The notes beneath the pieces were generated by a model. The model was not told the DNA's origin and did not search any database. It saw only the letters and a list, made by a program, of their open reading frames with translations. A stretch of 64,000 bases of DNA from Flammeovirgaceae bacterium (lineage in GTDB: Bacteria; Bacteroidota; Bacteroidia; Cytophagales; Cyclobacteriaceae). This document shows, piece after piece, positions 37,253 through 46,088 of the stretch; position 1 is the stretch's first letter; every line of letters starts with the position of its first letter. The stretch lies in assembly GCA_016709845.1 (NCBI GenBank), contig JADJMA010000060.1:244751-308750 (forward strand), in the 5' to 3' direction. The position numbers and the translations under genes were made by a program.

Positions 37253-38703
37253 TTACTTGCTAGCTGTACGTTGAAGTACTAAACAAACAATAGCAATGAA
37301 TGCCAGGAACATCCAACTCGTGGTCCATACACCTGTAGTCTTAAGAAAATACCCAAAAATGATTGGGTTAAAAAATCCCCCAATCCTCCTAAAACCCCCA
37401 CGATCCTCCCACCGCTCCTATATCATTAGGGTAATAATCCGACACATGCTTGTAGACGGCTGCACTCCCAATACCCATCATGATGCCAACAATAAATATC
37501 AAAGTAGAAAATATCCATTTGTTTGCCTGAAAGTAGATGTGTGTTACACCTCTGGCTATCAACTGTCCCTTGTTCACCACGTCACCTTTCTTTACTGCTG
37601 GCTCCTGGTTAAAGGATGTAGTGGGCAAAAATAAGAACCCTTCATCTGTATTATCTATGCCAAAATAGAATGTTATTTGATCTTCCTTGCCAAATGCATT
37701 TTGAAGAAGGTACTTGTCATCATCAATAATTTCACTCGAGGAGATTTCCATTACTGTTCCCCCTTGATTTGCCATAATTCCCTGGCCTGGTGCTCTTATT
37801 TCCATCCGTGGAACAAAAAGAAAAACCAGACAAACTAAACAAACACCAAACACCCACAAGAGTACTTTCCTTGCTCCTGCTCTATCCGATAACCACCCCC
37901 CAGCAGATCGTATTAGGCTGGAAGGTAAACTAAATGCTGTCGCCATAAATCCTGCAGAAACAATAGTCATGGAGTACACATTAACATAGTAGGGAATAAG
38001 CCATTGCGCCAATGCCACAAAACTTCCAAACACAAAGAAGTAGTATAATCCAAAGCGCCAGACTCTATATTCCTTCAAGGGTTGGAGCCGCTGCATTATC
38101 GTTTTTTGTTCGCTTGGTTTCTTGTTCTCTGTTCCCACTAAGAATATAATTGCAAAAATGACCAATAGCGCGGCATATAATTTTGGTAAGGTTCTCCAGG
38201 CTTCAAGGTTCGCACCTTGCCCGGTTAAATTATTAAGTATAGTCGGGGCAAATAAAGTGGTTAGTGCAGCACCAACATTTCCTACTCCAAAGATTCCAAG
38301 GGCAGTTCCCTGTTTTTCCTTGGGATACCAAACCGCGGTGTAGGCTACTCCGCAGCAAAGGAACTTCCTGATATACCAAACCCGAAACTCAGTAAGAGAA
38401 ATGATACGTAACTATTTGCCTGAGATAAAAGAACATGGGACCCGCACAGAAAAGCATGATGGCTGCCATCACCCATCTACCACCTATTCTATCGGTAAGG
38501 ACGCCTATCGGTAGCCTCATCAGAGCACCTACTAAAACAGGAACTCCTAATAAAAATCCTATCTGGACAGAATTCCAGGTAAATAATTTGTTTTCTACGA
38601 GGAAGGTAACCAATACGCCATTGATCATCCACGCTGCAAAGCATACGGTGAATGCCATCGTGTTTAGACATAGAATGCGATTCGACTTGGGGCTAATATC
38701 CAT
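37253..38703 (-). CDS. narK: NarK-family nitrate/nitrite transporter with soluble insertion (frameshifts)
   Basis: MFS transporter. N-terminal part: LNTMAFTVCFAAWMINGVL, GFLLGVPVLVGALMRLPIG (NarK Arg), LTDRIGGRWVMA. The frame breaks near 38390; the NNP region (SFLLLSFGFGISGSSFAAG, WYPKEKQGTALGIFGVGNVGA) is readable in another frame and the nitrate signature with Gly-rich helices is retained. Around 37560-37800 an ~85-residue non-membrane insertion follows VFLFVPRMEIRAPGQG, ending AVKKGDVVNKGQLIARG. A final break near 37425 precedes GGLGGFFNPIIFGYFL; the stop is at 37253. About 480 residues. Confidence 0.87.
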
Positions 38704-38887
38704 TTTAATACGTTATTAGAAACCTAATCCAGCCAACCCTCTGCCTCCTACCTATTCACCTTGGTATCATTGTTATTTTTGAGTTAATAGAATTTGATAT
38801 CAGCCATACTCCTCAGGCTTTTAAAAATCCTACTATAATTATTATTTATGCCCTAAAGGCTATAATCAAAGTTAATAAAGTACCTGT

Positions 38888-38924
38888 AATAAAAGACTAT
38901 TTGATCTTTTTTTATCTATCTTTG
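38888..38924 (+). promoter_or_regulatory. operator-like palindrome and -7 box of the 600-residue unknown gene
   Basis: AATAAAAG (38888-38895), ten bases, CTTTTTTT (38906-38913), one mismatch from the shared palindrome; three bases later TATCTTTG (38917-38924), a perfect Bacteroidota -7 box. The gene's ATG is at 38951. The palindrome lies where a -33 element would be. narK starts 184 bp to the left on the other strand and may share the site. Confidence 0.65.
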
Positions 38925-38950
38925 CCTTTTACACATAATTAGAATCCTAT

Positions 38951-40754
38951 ATGCAGCTATCATCGCCTCACTCTTTTCATATTCCAGTAATGGGTCTTGC
39001 TTACACCATTGACAGCCCCATAAAAGTGGCCCGTTTCGGCATTAATTCAGTCATCTCTATCGTTCAGGATAATCTGGTAGAAAAAATGCGCAGTTATTAC
39101 TATCCACAAATAGGAGAAGCGTATCACGCCATAACCCCAAACGAAGTAGACCATCGTGCCAAGCGGATTACCGATTATCTGAATCTGGTGAACCGAATCG
39201 TAAAAGAACAGGTGGAGAAGCTGAGGAACTCGGCATTTGAGTTGGGTTCTGAAATATGTAAATATTTTGAAATGCTCCCTGATGACAGTGATCTTAAAAA
39301 GACCTATCACAAGATGCTCGCGCTGAATGACCCTGAAGATAAACGTCAATTGGAAATCTGGTTAAGAGAAAATATTAAACCGGGAAACATTGATGTGAAC
39401 ATCATGACCAAACTGGATAGGAACAACAGTGACAAACAAGGGCAGATCATTGAAGATAGCTCTGACGCTGTGGCAGCCTTACGAGGATTTGTGCAAAGTA
39501 ATCTCAGCAATTCTTCCCTGGTACTTTCGGCAGGCATGAACCCACGTCTGTTTGGCTACATGGAAAAGCGTTCTGAGTTTGATGCTAATAGTTATGGGGA
39601 ATTTGAAAAGAAAATAGTCATCAAGGTTTCCGATTACCGCTCGGCCTTTATACAAGGAAAAATGCTTGCAAAGAAGGGATTGTGGGTAAGTGAATTTAGA
39701 ATTGAATCTGGATTAAACTGTGGAGGCCATGCGTTTGCTACAGATGGATTTTTGTTGGGTCCTATTCTGGAGGAATTCAAAACAAAAAAAGAAGAGTTGA
39801 TCAAATCATTGTTTGATGTATATAACCAAGCCTTATTGGCAAAAGGCAAAGCAGGATTTGAAAAAGCCCACGCGATTAAGGTTACTGTGCAGGGGGGCAT
39901 TGGCACAAACGAGGAAGATAAGTTTTTGCGGGAGTATTATGGTGTAGATGGCACAGGCTGGGGTACGCCTTTCTTGCTGGTCCCTGAAGCTACCACAGTT
40001 GATGATCATACTTTATCGCAACTGGGATTGGCAACAGAAAAGGATTTAGTGTTAAGTAAAAAATCACCTTTAGGTGCCCGGTTTCATTATCTGAAAGGTA
40101 CAACAGCCGAAACCGAAAGACTGATGCGTATTGAAAAAGGAGTGCCTGGTAGCCCTTGTACTGAAAAGTATTTAGTGTCTAATACAGAATTTGGTCCCGA
40201 GCCCATTTGTACAGCCTCGCGTACGTATCAAAAGAAAAAGATTGATCAGCTTAAATCTCTGGCATTACCTGAAGTGGAGTACAACCAGAAAGTAAATGAA
40301 GTACTGGATAAAGAGTGCCTGTGCGTGGGGCTTAGTAATGCAGCCGTAAAACAGTATAAAGTAAAACCTTTTAAAAAGCTTGATGGGATAAACATTTGTC
40401 CGGGACCGAATATTGCCTATTTCAGTGAGGTTGTTTCGCTCCAAAAGATGGTAGATCATATTTACGGACGAACAAATATTATTGGAAGGCCTGATCGGCC
40501 TAATATGTTTATTAAGGAGCTTATGTTGTATGTTGATTTCTGGATGGAATTCCTCAATGAAACAAACGAAACTATCGACAACAAACGCAAAGTGTACATT
40601 GAGAACTTTCATAAAAATTTACTGGAAGGCATTACCTACTATCGCCAACTATCTGATAAAGTGAATTTGCGAATGGCAGTCGTTATTAGAAAAACTTTAT
40701 GAAGGGCTTGGTGACGCGGAGAAACAATTGGAAGAGTGTTTGCAGGCACATTAA
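38951..40754 (+). CDS. uncharacterised probable barrel enzyme with conserved Cys (one frameshift)
   Basis: About 600 residues; the frame is lost near 40670 and the C-terminus (WQSLLEKLYEGLGDAEKQL...) continues to TAA 40754. N-terminus IPVMGLAYTIDSPIKVARFG and the segments SEFRIESGLNCGGHAF, VTVQGGIGTNEED and GVDGTGWGTPFLLVPEAT look like FMN-dependent TIM barrels (nitronate monooxygenase/PfaD-like). Cys257, Cys403, Cys420, Cys456, Cys458 (KECLCVG) and Cys483 could bind an Fe-S cluster. No signal peptide. Between narK and an Rrf2 gene, with the nar-type operator in front: a candidate unknown member of the nitrate/NO regulon. Function not known. Confidence 0.75.
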
Positions 40755-40787
40755 GAAAATTTTTGCCACTGTCTCAGTTGTTCTGCT

Positions 40788-40810
40788 GGACAATTATGCG
40801 TAATTAGTCC
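40788..40810. promoter_or_regulatory. imperfect palindrome upstream of the third rrf2
   Basis: GGAC-AATTA-TGCG-TAATT-A-GTCC: nine pairs with one unpaired A, 22 bp before the ATG at 40833. Its left part TGGACAAT also occurs in the operator at 16246-16271. Possible autoregulatory site; it could instead be a hairpin at the end of the preceding gene. Confidence 0.4.
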
Positions 40811-40832
40811 GCCTGACTGAATAAATTGAATT

Positions 40833-41290
40833 ATGTTTTCAAAAGCTTGTGAGTATGCCCTTCGGGCAGTGCTATATATTTCCATCAAAAGTGTCAACGG
40901 TTCCCGGTTGGGTATTCCTGAAATTGCCAAAGAAATCGATGCTCCCGTTCCTTTCACCGGAAAAATACTTCAGACTTTAGTACGGGAACAAATCATTTCA
41001 TCCATTAAAGGCCCCAATGGTGGCTTTTATATTGATCCAAAATCTAAACCTGTTTTCCTTAGCAATATTGTCAAAGCGATTGATGGCAGTGATGAGGCGC
41101 TTCAGGCTTGTACCCTCGGACTAAAAGAGTGCTCAGATAATTCCCCTGCCCAATCCATGGAGAAATTAAAATTTACAAGAACCACCTGCGGAAAGTGATG
41201 CGGGAAACGACTGTACAAAGTTTGGCTGACGATCTTACCAAAGGCAAGACTTTTCTGAAAAATGTCGTGACGAGAAAATCAACCCGCTAA
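40833..41290 (+). CDS. Rrf2-family Fe-S transcriptional regulator (frameshifted C-terminus)
   Basis: Third Rrf2 protein. Winged helix: CEYALRAVLYISIKS, IPEIAKEIDAPVPFTGKIL, KGPNGGFYID. Cluster region: Cys93, Cys100 in QACTLGLKEC, then after one restored base PCPIHGEI gives Cys106, the same C-x6-C-x5-C spacing as the other two. The C-terminus (LRKVMRETTVQSLADDL) ends at TAA 41288-41290. Convergent with norB, overlapping its 3' end by 12 bp. Located between the unknown enzyme and norCB, so it is the best-placed regulator for the denitrification genes. Confidence 0.87.
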
Positions 41291-42641
41291 CGACTCTGCA
41301 GTAGATTCCAATCTTACAACTCGCTCTCTGGGCTTGACGAAGCACGCGAGTGTATTTCGAAGAAGTGGATAAACAATGATAGAAAAACCAGTAAATAGTA
41401 ACACTCCCGAAATTGCAAACGCAACAAAGTAGGGCATCAACCCTTTCATCATCTGACTAAATGGTACCGCATCTGCGCTCATTTGCCAGCGTGCCCGGGC
41501 CCACGCCTGCTAAAAATAACATTAACCAACCAGGTGGCCCGCACAATCCGCAGCCGGTATGGCTCCAGACTCCTACAGGTATCTTTCATCACATCAAAGG
41601 CTACGGCCAGTAATAGCATCGTATTAATACCAATCGTAGTGCCCATAACGTGCATTACGGTAATGTGTGTTCCGTGCGTGTATACATTGATTGCTGGAAC
41701 CGAAATAAGAATGGCAATCAGAAGATTCAAAAAATCCAAACATCCGCTATCATTAAAATCGGTATGGTAGATGGTTGGTATTCTTGCGCTGCGGTTACCG
41801 AACTTCTCCATTTGTAAATTATGCGACCAAGAATAAAAAGCTCAGTCATACTAATCAGATAGCCAATATGCCGGATGTTCGGATTTACCGGTAACGTATA
41901 GATGTGATGGCTCCAGTTAAACAATGAGGTTGAATAGGCCGAGGAAAAAAGCCCAAAGGCCATGGGCGAACGTGCATAGCTTTTATCCTGACTTATTTTT
42001 TCCATTAAGTAAATCCCTGCGCCATACACCAACATGTTCCAGCTTCCCACCATCGAACCATACGATTTCCATTGCACCGTCATGTCCCGTACAATATCTT
42101 TTCTAAAGTAGGAGAACACCCACAGATAAGATTCTGAAAACGTAAACAAAAAGCCGATTGCCCCGGTTAGCCACATCCAAACATATACCGGTTGGTGTTT
42201 GACTGATTTAATAGAGCCAACCACTTGCACAGCAAAAAGAATCCAGCCCGCTGCAAGAATGAGTGCAAGCACGGGAGGAAATTCCCAATACTCTCTGCCT
42301 CCAAAAATTCCCATAACATAGCTAAGTAAGATCAGTACTGCTGCAAGAATGAATAACATTAGTTGGTAATGCGACAACCTGGGAGCAAATGACTTTCCTC
42401 CCTTATGCTCCCTAAGATAAAACAACACACCTCCTGTGGCAGTGAATAAAATCCAAAAGACTACGGAACTAACATGTAGAGGTCTGATTTTTTCAAAAGA
42501 CAAATACTGTTTGAACAGCCCCGGAAAAATATATTGAAAGGCACCTGTGGTTCCAAACAACATACCGGTAAGCAGCATTACCAGACCACTAAAGATGAGC
42601 CATCTTGGTGCATCTATTTTATTGGGACTCAATTGTTCCAT
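41279..42641 (-). CDS. norB: NorB-like nitric oxide reductase large subunit, atypical (two frameshifts)
   Basis: Heme-copper-superfamily membrane subunit, ~454 residues, about 12 helices; breaks near 41750 and 41490. Seen: the low-spin heme His56 in IRPLHVSSVVFW; His245-His246 in FNWSHHIYTLP (FeB pair); INVYTHGTHITVMHVMG in helix X. Helix VI reads SYGSMVGSWNMLVYG: the canonical cNOR motif HLWVEG with FeB His and catalytic Glu is absent, and the helix X HxH is HxM. Overlaps norC by 23 bp. I infer NO reduction from the NorC partner, but it may be a different NOR class. Confidence 0.75.
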
Positions 42642-43027
42642 TCAGGTTAAGCTTAAAATTTTTAGGGTCCGCCTTTCCCGATGCATCTACGTTCTTTAAA
42701 AAGGCAATCAAATAATCCAGTTCCCCTTCCGACATCTCAAACGAGGGCATCACATTAGTACCTCCGCGTACAAACGCTTTGATATAGGCTGGACCCTTGC
42801 CGGTTGCAGAATAAATATTAGTCAGGTCAGGGCCGAGGAATCCACCCAAGCCATAAATCTGGTGGCAAGCTGTGCAGTTTTTTTGCTGCCAAATCTTCTT
42901 ACCCTCCATGGCGCCAATGGTATTTTTATCTTCTGCGTGTATCTCGTGTTGATAAATATAACCCCGAATACAGTCCATACCCCATGAGAAGGACGCCATA
43001 CATAAGAATTTTTGTCCGTTCGGTCAT
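42619..43027 (-). CDS. norC: NorC-like cytochrome c subunit of nitric oxide reductase (frameshift)
   Basis: Membrane-anchored mono-heme cytochrome c that feeds electrons to NorB. ATG 43027 gives MTERTKILMYGVLLMGYG and a helix up to LYLSTRD. One lost base near 42930 breaks the frame, then EGKKIWQQKNCTACHQIYGLGGFLGPDLTN (the NorC CTACHQxYGLGG signature) and the distal Met in TNVMPSFEM. About 135 residues. First gene of norCB; the operator-like palindrome is 35 bp upstream. Confidence 0.85.
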
Positions 43028-43048
43028 TTTGTAAAATAAAAGACCCCG

Positions 43049-43087
43049 CAAAAATACTTAAATATAAAGACAATTTTATCTTTTTTA
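43049..43087 (-). promoter_or_regulatory. operator-like palindrome and -7 box of norCB
   Basis: On the minus strand: TAAAAAAG-N10-CTTTATAT (43062-43087), a degenerate copy of AATAAAAG-N10-CTTTTATT with two differences per arm; five bases later TATTTTTG (43049-43056), a perfect -7 box; then ATG 43027. Same geometry as at 38888-38924. Confidence 0.6.
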
Positions 43088-43269
43088 GTAAAATGGATGA
43101 AGGTAGAATGTGGCGTACACTACATTTCGTATTCGCTCACGTAAGTCGAATAACCATTTTCAATGAACAGATTGGCAGCTGACGTTTATATATTCGGTTT
43201 TGAAATTAAAAATCCGGCCAGAAAAATAGGATAAAGTTCAGCCCTTGCGCGTTGTATCGATTGAACCCA

Positions 43270-43301
43270 AATTATGCAATAGAAATTTCCATTGCATAAT
43301 T
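43270..43301. repeat. hairpin, REP-like core
   Basis: AATTATGCAAT (43270-43280) and ATTGCATAATT (43291-43301), 11 pairs with a 10-base loop. The core ATTATGCA/TGCATAAT recurs at 43419-43447 and 44200-44217. Confidence 0.55.
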
Positions 43302-43337
43302 GACGAATGAAAATCAACGACTTATAGAACAAAATTA

Positions 43338-43357
43338 AAAATCACGCTGGTGATTTT
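43338..43357. repeat. short hairpin
   Basis: AAAATCAC-GCTG-GTGATTTT, eight paired bases with a four-base loop, followed by CGTTG and no T-run. Part of the hairpin-rich 43028-43432 gap, which otherwise holds the norCB promoter and no gene I can support. Confidence 0.45.
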
Positions 43358-43375
43358 CGTTGTCAGGGTTTAAAC

Positions 43376-43447
43376 TTGACATCCTGACGGTAAACGTCAG
43401 GATCGTCAACCCTTCGGGCAGATTATGCATTCCTAATGCATAATCTG
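43376..43447. repeat. two-hairpin repeat, copy 1 (3' side of mobA)
   Basis: First hairpin: TTGAC-ATCCTGACG, loop GTAAA, CGTCAGGAT-c-GTCAA (43376-43408, one bulge). Second hairpin: CAGATTATGCATT (43419-43431), loop CCT, AATGCATAATCTG (43435-43447). The mobA stop codon lies inside the second hairpin, so it may act as its 3' end. The same two-part unit occurs on the other side of mobA. Confidence 0.6.
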
Positions 43448-44000
43448 GGTTGAATAGTTAGCGTTGTAAAGTTCCTCTGAGCAAGTGGGTGTTAACAACT
43501 GTACCTCGAGTTTCCCGATTACTTCCCGAAGACTGAACTTCTCTACTCGAATAGCTTCTTGTATATGATCCGCGCATGAAGGTCCATAGATGGTTAGCGT
43601 TGTCTCCGGATAACGCTTGTTTGTATCAGAGTAGGTAACAATATCTGTTGTGCCATCCCAGGCAAGCATCAACCGGGTTAGTGTCTTTTCTGTTATGTAG
43701 CGGAAGGTCGCATGCTATAACAAGCCAGGGTCCACTATACTCCATCATGGCTGAGGCTATTCCGCCTATGGGGCCAATTTGAGAGTAGCGGTCAACGATA
43801 TAAGGTTGATCGAAGAGTGAAGGAACTTGTTCCGAGCTGCAGGAGAGTTTTGCAGGAAGGTCAGCCCTCTGGCAAAGATCAAGAAGCCACTGGAACTGGG
43901 GCTTGTCATGAAACGGGTGCATATACTTATCACGACCAAACCGTTCGCTTCTTCCACCCGTGAGAATCAGTCCCCGAATATCTTTCTTAGATCTGTACAC
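43433..44000 (-). CDS. mobA: molybdenum cofactor guanylyltransferase MobA (one frameshift)
   Basis: Transfers GMP from GTP to molybdopterin to make the MGD cofactor needed by NarG. N-terminal nucleotide motif LILTGGRSERFGRDK (residues ~11-25), YIVDRYSQIGPIGGIASAM, and the metal-binding VIACDLPL. The frame breaks near 43680, and the C-terminal half (DGTTDIVTYSDTNKRYPETTL) runs to TAG at 43433. About 188 residues, normal. It is about 9 kb from narG but in the same respiratory region; a functional link is expected. Confidence 0.85.
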
Positions 44001-44155
44001 GTACCTTTATTTGGGTTTAACACTTATCTATAACTATCTAAATTCAATTTTTTTGCAATTGATAAATTTTATTAATCAGCAAATTGCTTTGGGTGTAAAA
44101 TCCATCAACTCCTGCTATCCTGAATGAACTCTAACCGAAAATAAAGATAGAAAGG

Positions 44156-44217
44156 GTCTTTCATCCTGACAGTAATCTTCAGGATGAAAGACTTTCTGGC
44201 AGATTATGCATAATCTG
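44156..44217. repeat. two-hairpin repeat, copy 2 (5' side of mobA)
   Basis: First hairpin: GTCTTTCATCCTGA (44156-44169), nine bases, TCAGGATGAAAGAC (44179-44192), 14 perfect pairs. Second: CAGATTATG-CATAATCTG (44200-44217), an 18-bp perfect palindrome. Shares ATCCTGA and CAGATTATGCAT cores, and their order, with 43376-43447. It ends 8 bp before the 3' end of the tetR gene. Confidence 0.6.
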
Positions 44218-44225
44218 GAATAATA

Positions 44226-44812
44226 TTATTTCTGGTCTGTGAGCAACGTAAGTAGATTTATGATGTGTTTATTTCCCTTTGCCTTCACGTCAAACGCATA
44301 GCCGGATAAGCGCCACTGTAGCATGTGCAGGCGAAAGCCACCCATGATAACATGAACTAATGTCTCAGCAGGAAGTGTATTGATAAAAAGATTTTCCTTT
44401 TGGCCTTGTTGCACGCATTGCAACAAATGTTTCTTTTTAGTCGCCATAATTTCATTAATAATTTCATTGATGGCTTTGCTTTTCCCCAGTAACCCTTCAG
44501 AAAATATGGCTATCAGGAAATGAGGGTTCTTTTTAAAGTAGTCAAATTGATTATTGGAAATTGCTTGAGTTTCTCCATTGGGTTTTTAAGACCACTAACC
44601 GATTGAGTAAGGCGACTATCCATATCTGTGCACAGGTACTTCAGCATAGTAAGTAAAATATCCTCTTTGCTGGCGTAGTGTCTGTAGAGTGCCGCTTCGC
44701 TAAAGCCCATTTTAGCGGCAAGATTCTTAGTCGTCAGTGCACCTAAGCCCGACTCCGTGAGAATTTCTCCTGCCGCTTTGATTATTTCTAATTGACGTTC
44801 CTTTATCTCCAT
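44226..44812 (-). CDS. TetR/AcrR-family regulator (one frameshift)
   Basis: N-terminal helix-turn-helix: QLEIIKAAGEILTESGLGALTTKNLAAKMGFSEAALYRHYASKEDI. The frame shifts near 44525, and the ligand-binding domain continues (FLIAIFSEGLLGKSKAINEI, CVQQGQKENLFINTLPAETL). About 195 residues. It starts 2 bp after the dps stop, so it is co-transcribed with dps and the membrane gene at 45326. The palindrome at 45755-45772 is a likely target. The ligand is unknown. Confidence 0.85.
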
Positions 44813-44814
44813 CC

Positions 44815-45297
44815 TTATTTGTCAAGAAAAGCTGAATACATCCAGACCAGTTTTTCCTGGGCACGGATATAGTCACTCATCAAGGCATTTGTACCTTCAT
44901 CACCCGCTTCTGCCGAAATAACATGCAACTCTCGTTGAAGTGCTATGATTACTTTAAAGGAATTTAGGGTATTGGTCATAGCCGCCATACCATCCGACAC
45001 CTGCTTACTTTCTTTGATAGTCGCGTGCCTTTCATAGTCGGTGTAGTTGTGATCTGGTGAATAACCGAGTGTTAGTATTCTTTCTGCCACTTCATCAATC
45101 TTTAGCAACAAATCATTATAGAGTTCCTCGAATTTCAGGTGGAGTTCAAAGAACTTTTCACCCTTAATATTCCAATGGTAGCCACGTGTGTTTTGATAAA
45201 ACAGAGAATAGTTAGCTAACAATTCATTTAGTTTATCCGCTAATTTTTTAGACTTGTTCATGTCAAGCCCTATTGCGGTAGTTGTAGTTGTTTTCAT
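44815..45297 (-). CDS. dps: Dps family ferritin-like protein
   Basis: DNA-protection / iron-storage protein of 160 residues. ATG 45297 is chosen (MKTTTTTAIGLDMN); the upstream extension is unlike Dps. The ferroxidase site is seen as YHWNIKGEKFFELHLKFEELYNDLLLKIDEVAERI (His, Asp, Glu). It oxidises Fe(II), using peroxide. Located between a small membrane protein gene (28 bp) and tetR (2 bp); oxidative or iron stress is the likely theme of the operon. Confidence 0.92.
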   Translation of the reverse strand: MKTTTTTAIGLDMNKSKKLADKLNELLANYSLFYQNTRGYHWNIKGEKFFELHLKFEELYNDLLLKIDEVAERILTLGYSPDHNYTDYERHATIKESKQVSDGMAAMTNTLNSFKVIIALQRELHVISAEAGDEGTNALMSDYIRAQEKLVWMYSAFLDK

Positions 45298-45325
45298 TTG
45301 CGTTATGGTTTTATTAAAATTAGAT

Positions 45326-45739
45326 TTAGACAATAGCTTTTTTCATTTTAAAAAAGGAAATACCGAGCCAAACTACAGATGCTGTCATAGTTATGGCTCC
45401 AATCAGCACGAAGACTGGCGGGGCTCCAAAATATACCTCAGCAAGAATTCCAATAGGCATCAACAAACCTATCAATGCCAGCCATGAAATTGTTTTTGTG
45501 TTTTTTAGTTGCGATCCAAAGTGGAGCAATAAATATCCAATAAGGATGTTGAGGAAAGCGAAAAGATTGCCATGCACATGGGCAAGGCGTGACTCGAAAT
45601 GTTTACCTGAAGAATAAGAAGCTATCCATTCTTCTTTTCCGGGCGCAAAATCCCTCAAATAGATGAGAAGGAACCCGTAAATCATAAATGCTCCCATTAT
45701 CAGGAAGCCGAAAGCCATGTTATTTTTGCCAGTTTGCAT
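45326..45739 (-). CDS. four-helix membrane protein with HxH motif, unknown
   Basis: 137 residues with four hydrophobic helices (GFLIMGAFMIYGFLLIYL; GNLFAFLNILIGYLLLHFG; SWLALIGLLMPIGILAEVYFG; FVLIGAITMTASVVWLGISF). The segment GKHFESRLAHVHGNLFAFLN carries three His, two as HVH at a helix start; they could bind heme or metal. No family name known to me. First gene of a set with dps and tetR; the palindrome at 45755 lies 15 bp before its ATG. Confidence 0.7.
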   Translation of the reverse strand: MQTGKNNMAFGFLIMGAFMIYGFLLIYLRDFAPGKEEWIASYSSGKHFESRLAHVHGNLFAFLNILIGYLLLHFGSQLKNTKTISWLALIGLLMPIGILAEVYFGAPPVFVLIGAITMTASVVWLGISFFKMKKAIV

Positions 45740-45754
45740 ACCTTTCCATTTTGT

Positions 45755-45772
45755 TAGTGAATATTCACTAAT
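45755..45772. promoter_or_regulatory. palindrome, likely TetR operator
   Basis: TTAGTGAATATTCACTAA, perfect 18-bp palindrome, 15 bp upstream of ATG 45739, the first gene of the operon that ends in tetR. Size and symmetry fit a TetR-family autoregulatory site. Confidence 0.6.
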
Positions 45773-46088
45773 TAAACTACGATAATACGGTGAAAAAGGT
45801 TCCGAATTAGCGAGATAATTTCGTAAGCCGGTTTCGAAACACCTGTTTTAATCAATTTATTCCTTGTTTACCAAAGGTTCGAGGACTTTTAAGTCATTTA
45901 GACTCTTTGTGCAGCGATGCCCCTTTGGTGTGGAATGTATTGATCAACTGGAATCATTTGTAATAAATTTGGATTTAGGAACCTTCTTCTTTGGCAGCAT
46001 GTTATCACGCAACACCAAGGGCGGAGGATAACAAAACCCTAATTAAGAGGAGGTGAGACCTAAAACATGTCTATTAAAAAATAATCAA
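45773..46088. other. intergenic stretch without recognisable genes
   Basis: 316 bp between the TetR-type operator and the lipoprotein gene. It should hold the promoter of the rightward lipoprotein gene. I see no clear -7 box, RNA gene or strong hairpin. Confidence 0.4.

Noticed and set aside
37560..37800. Intein within narK
   Set aside because: The inserted stretch is only about 85 residues and has no intein splice-site motifs (no Cys/Ser start, no His-Asn end).
43028..43432. CRISPR array in the hairpin-rich gap
   Set aside because: The repeats are palindromes of different sequence without regular spacers, and there are no cas genes.
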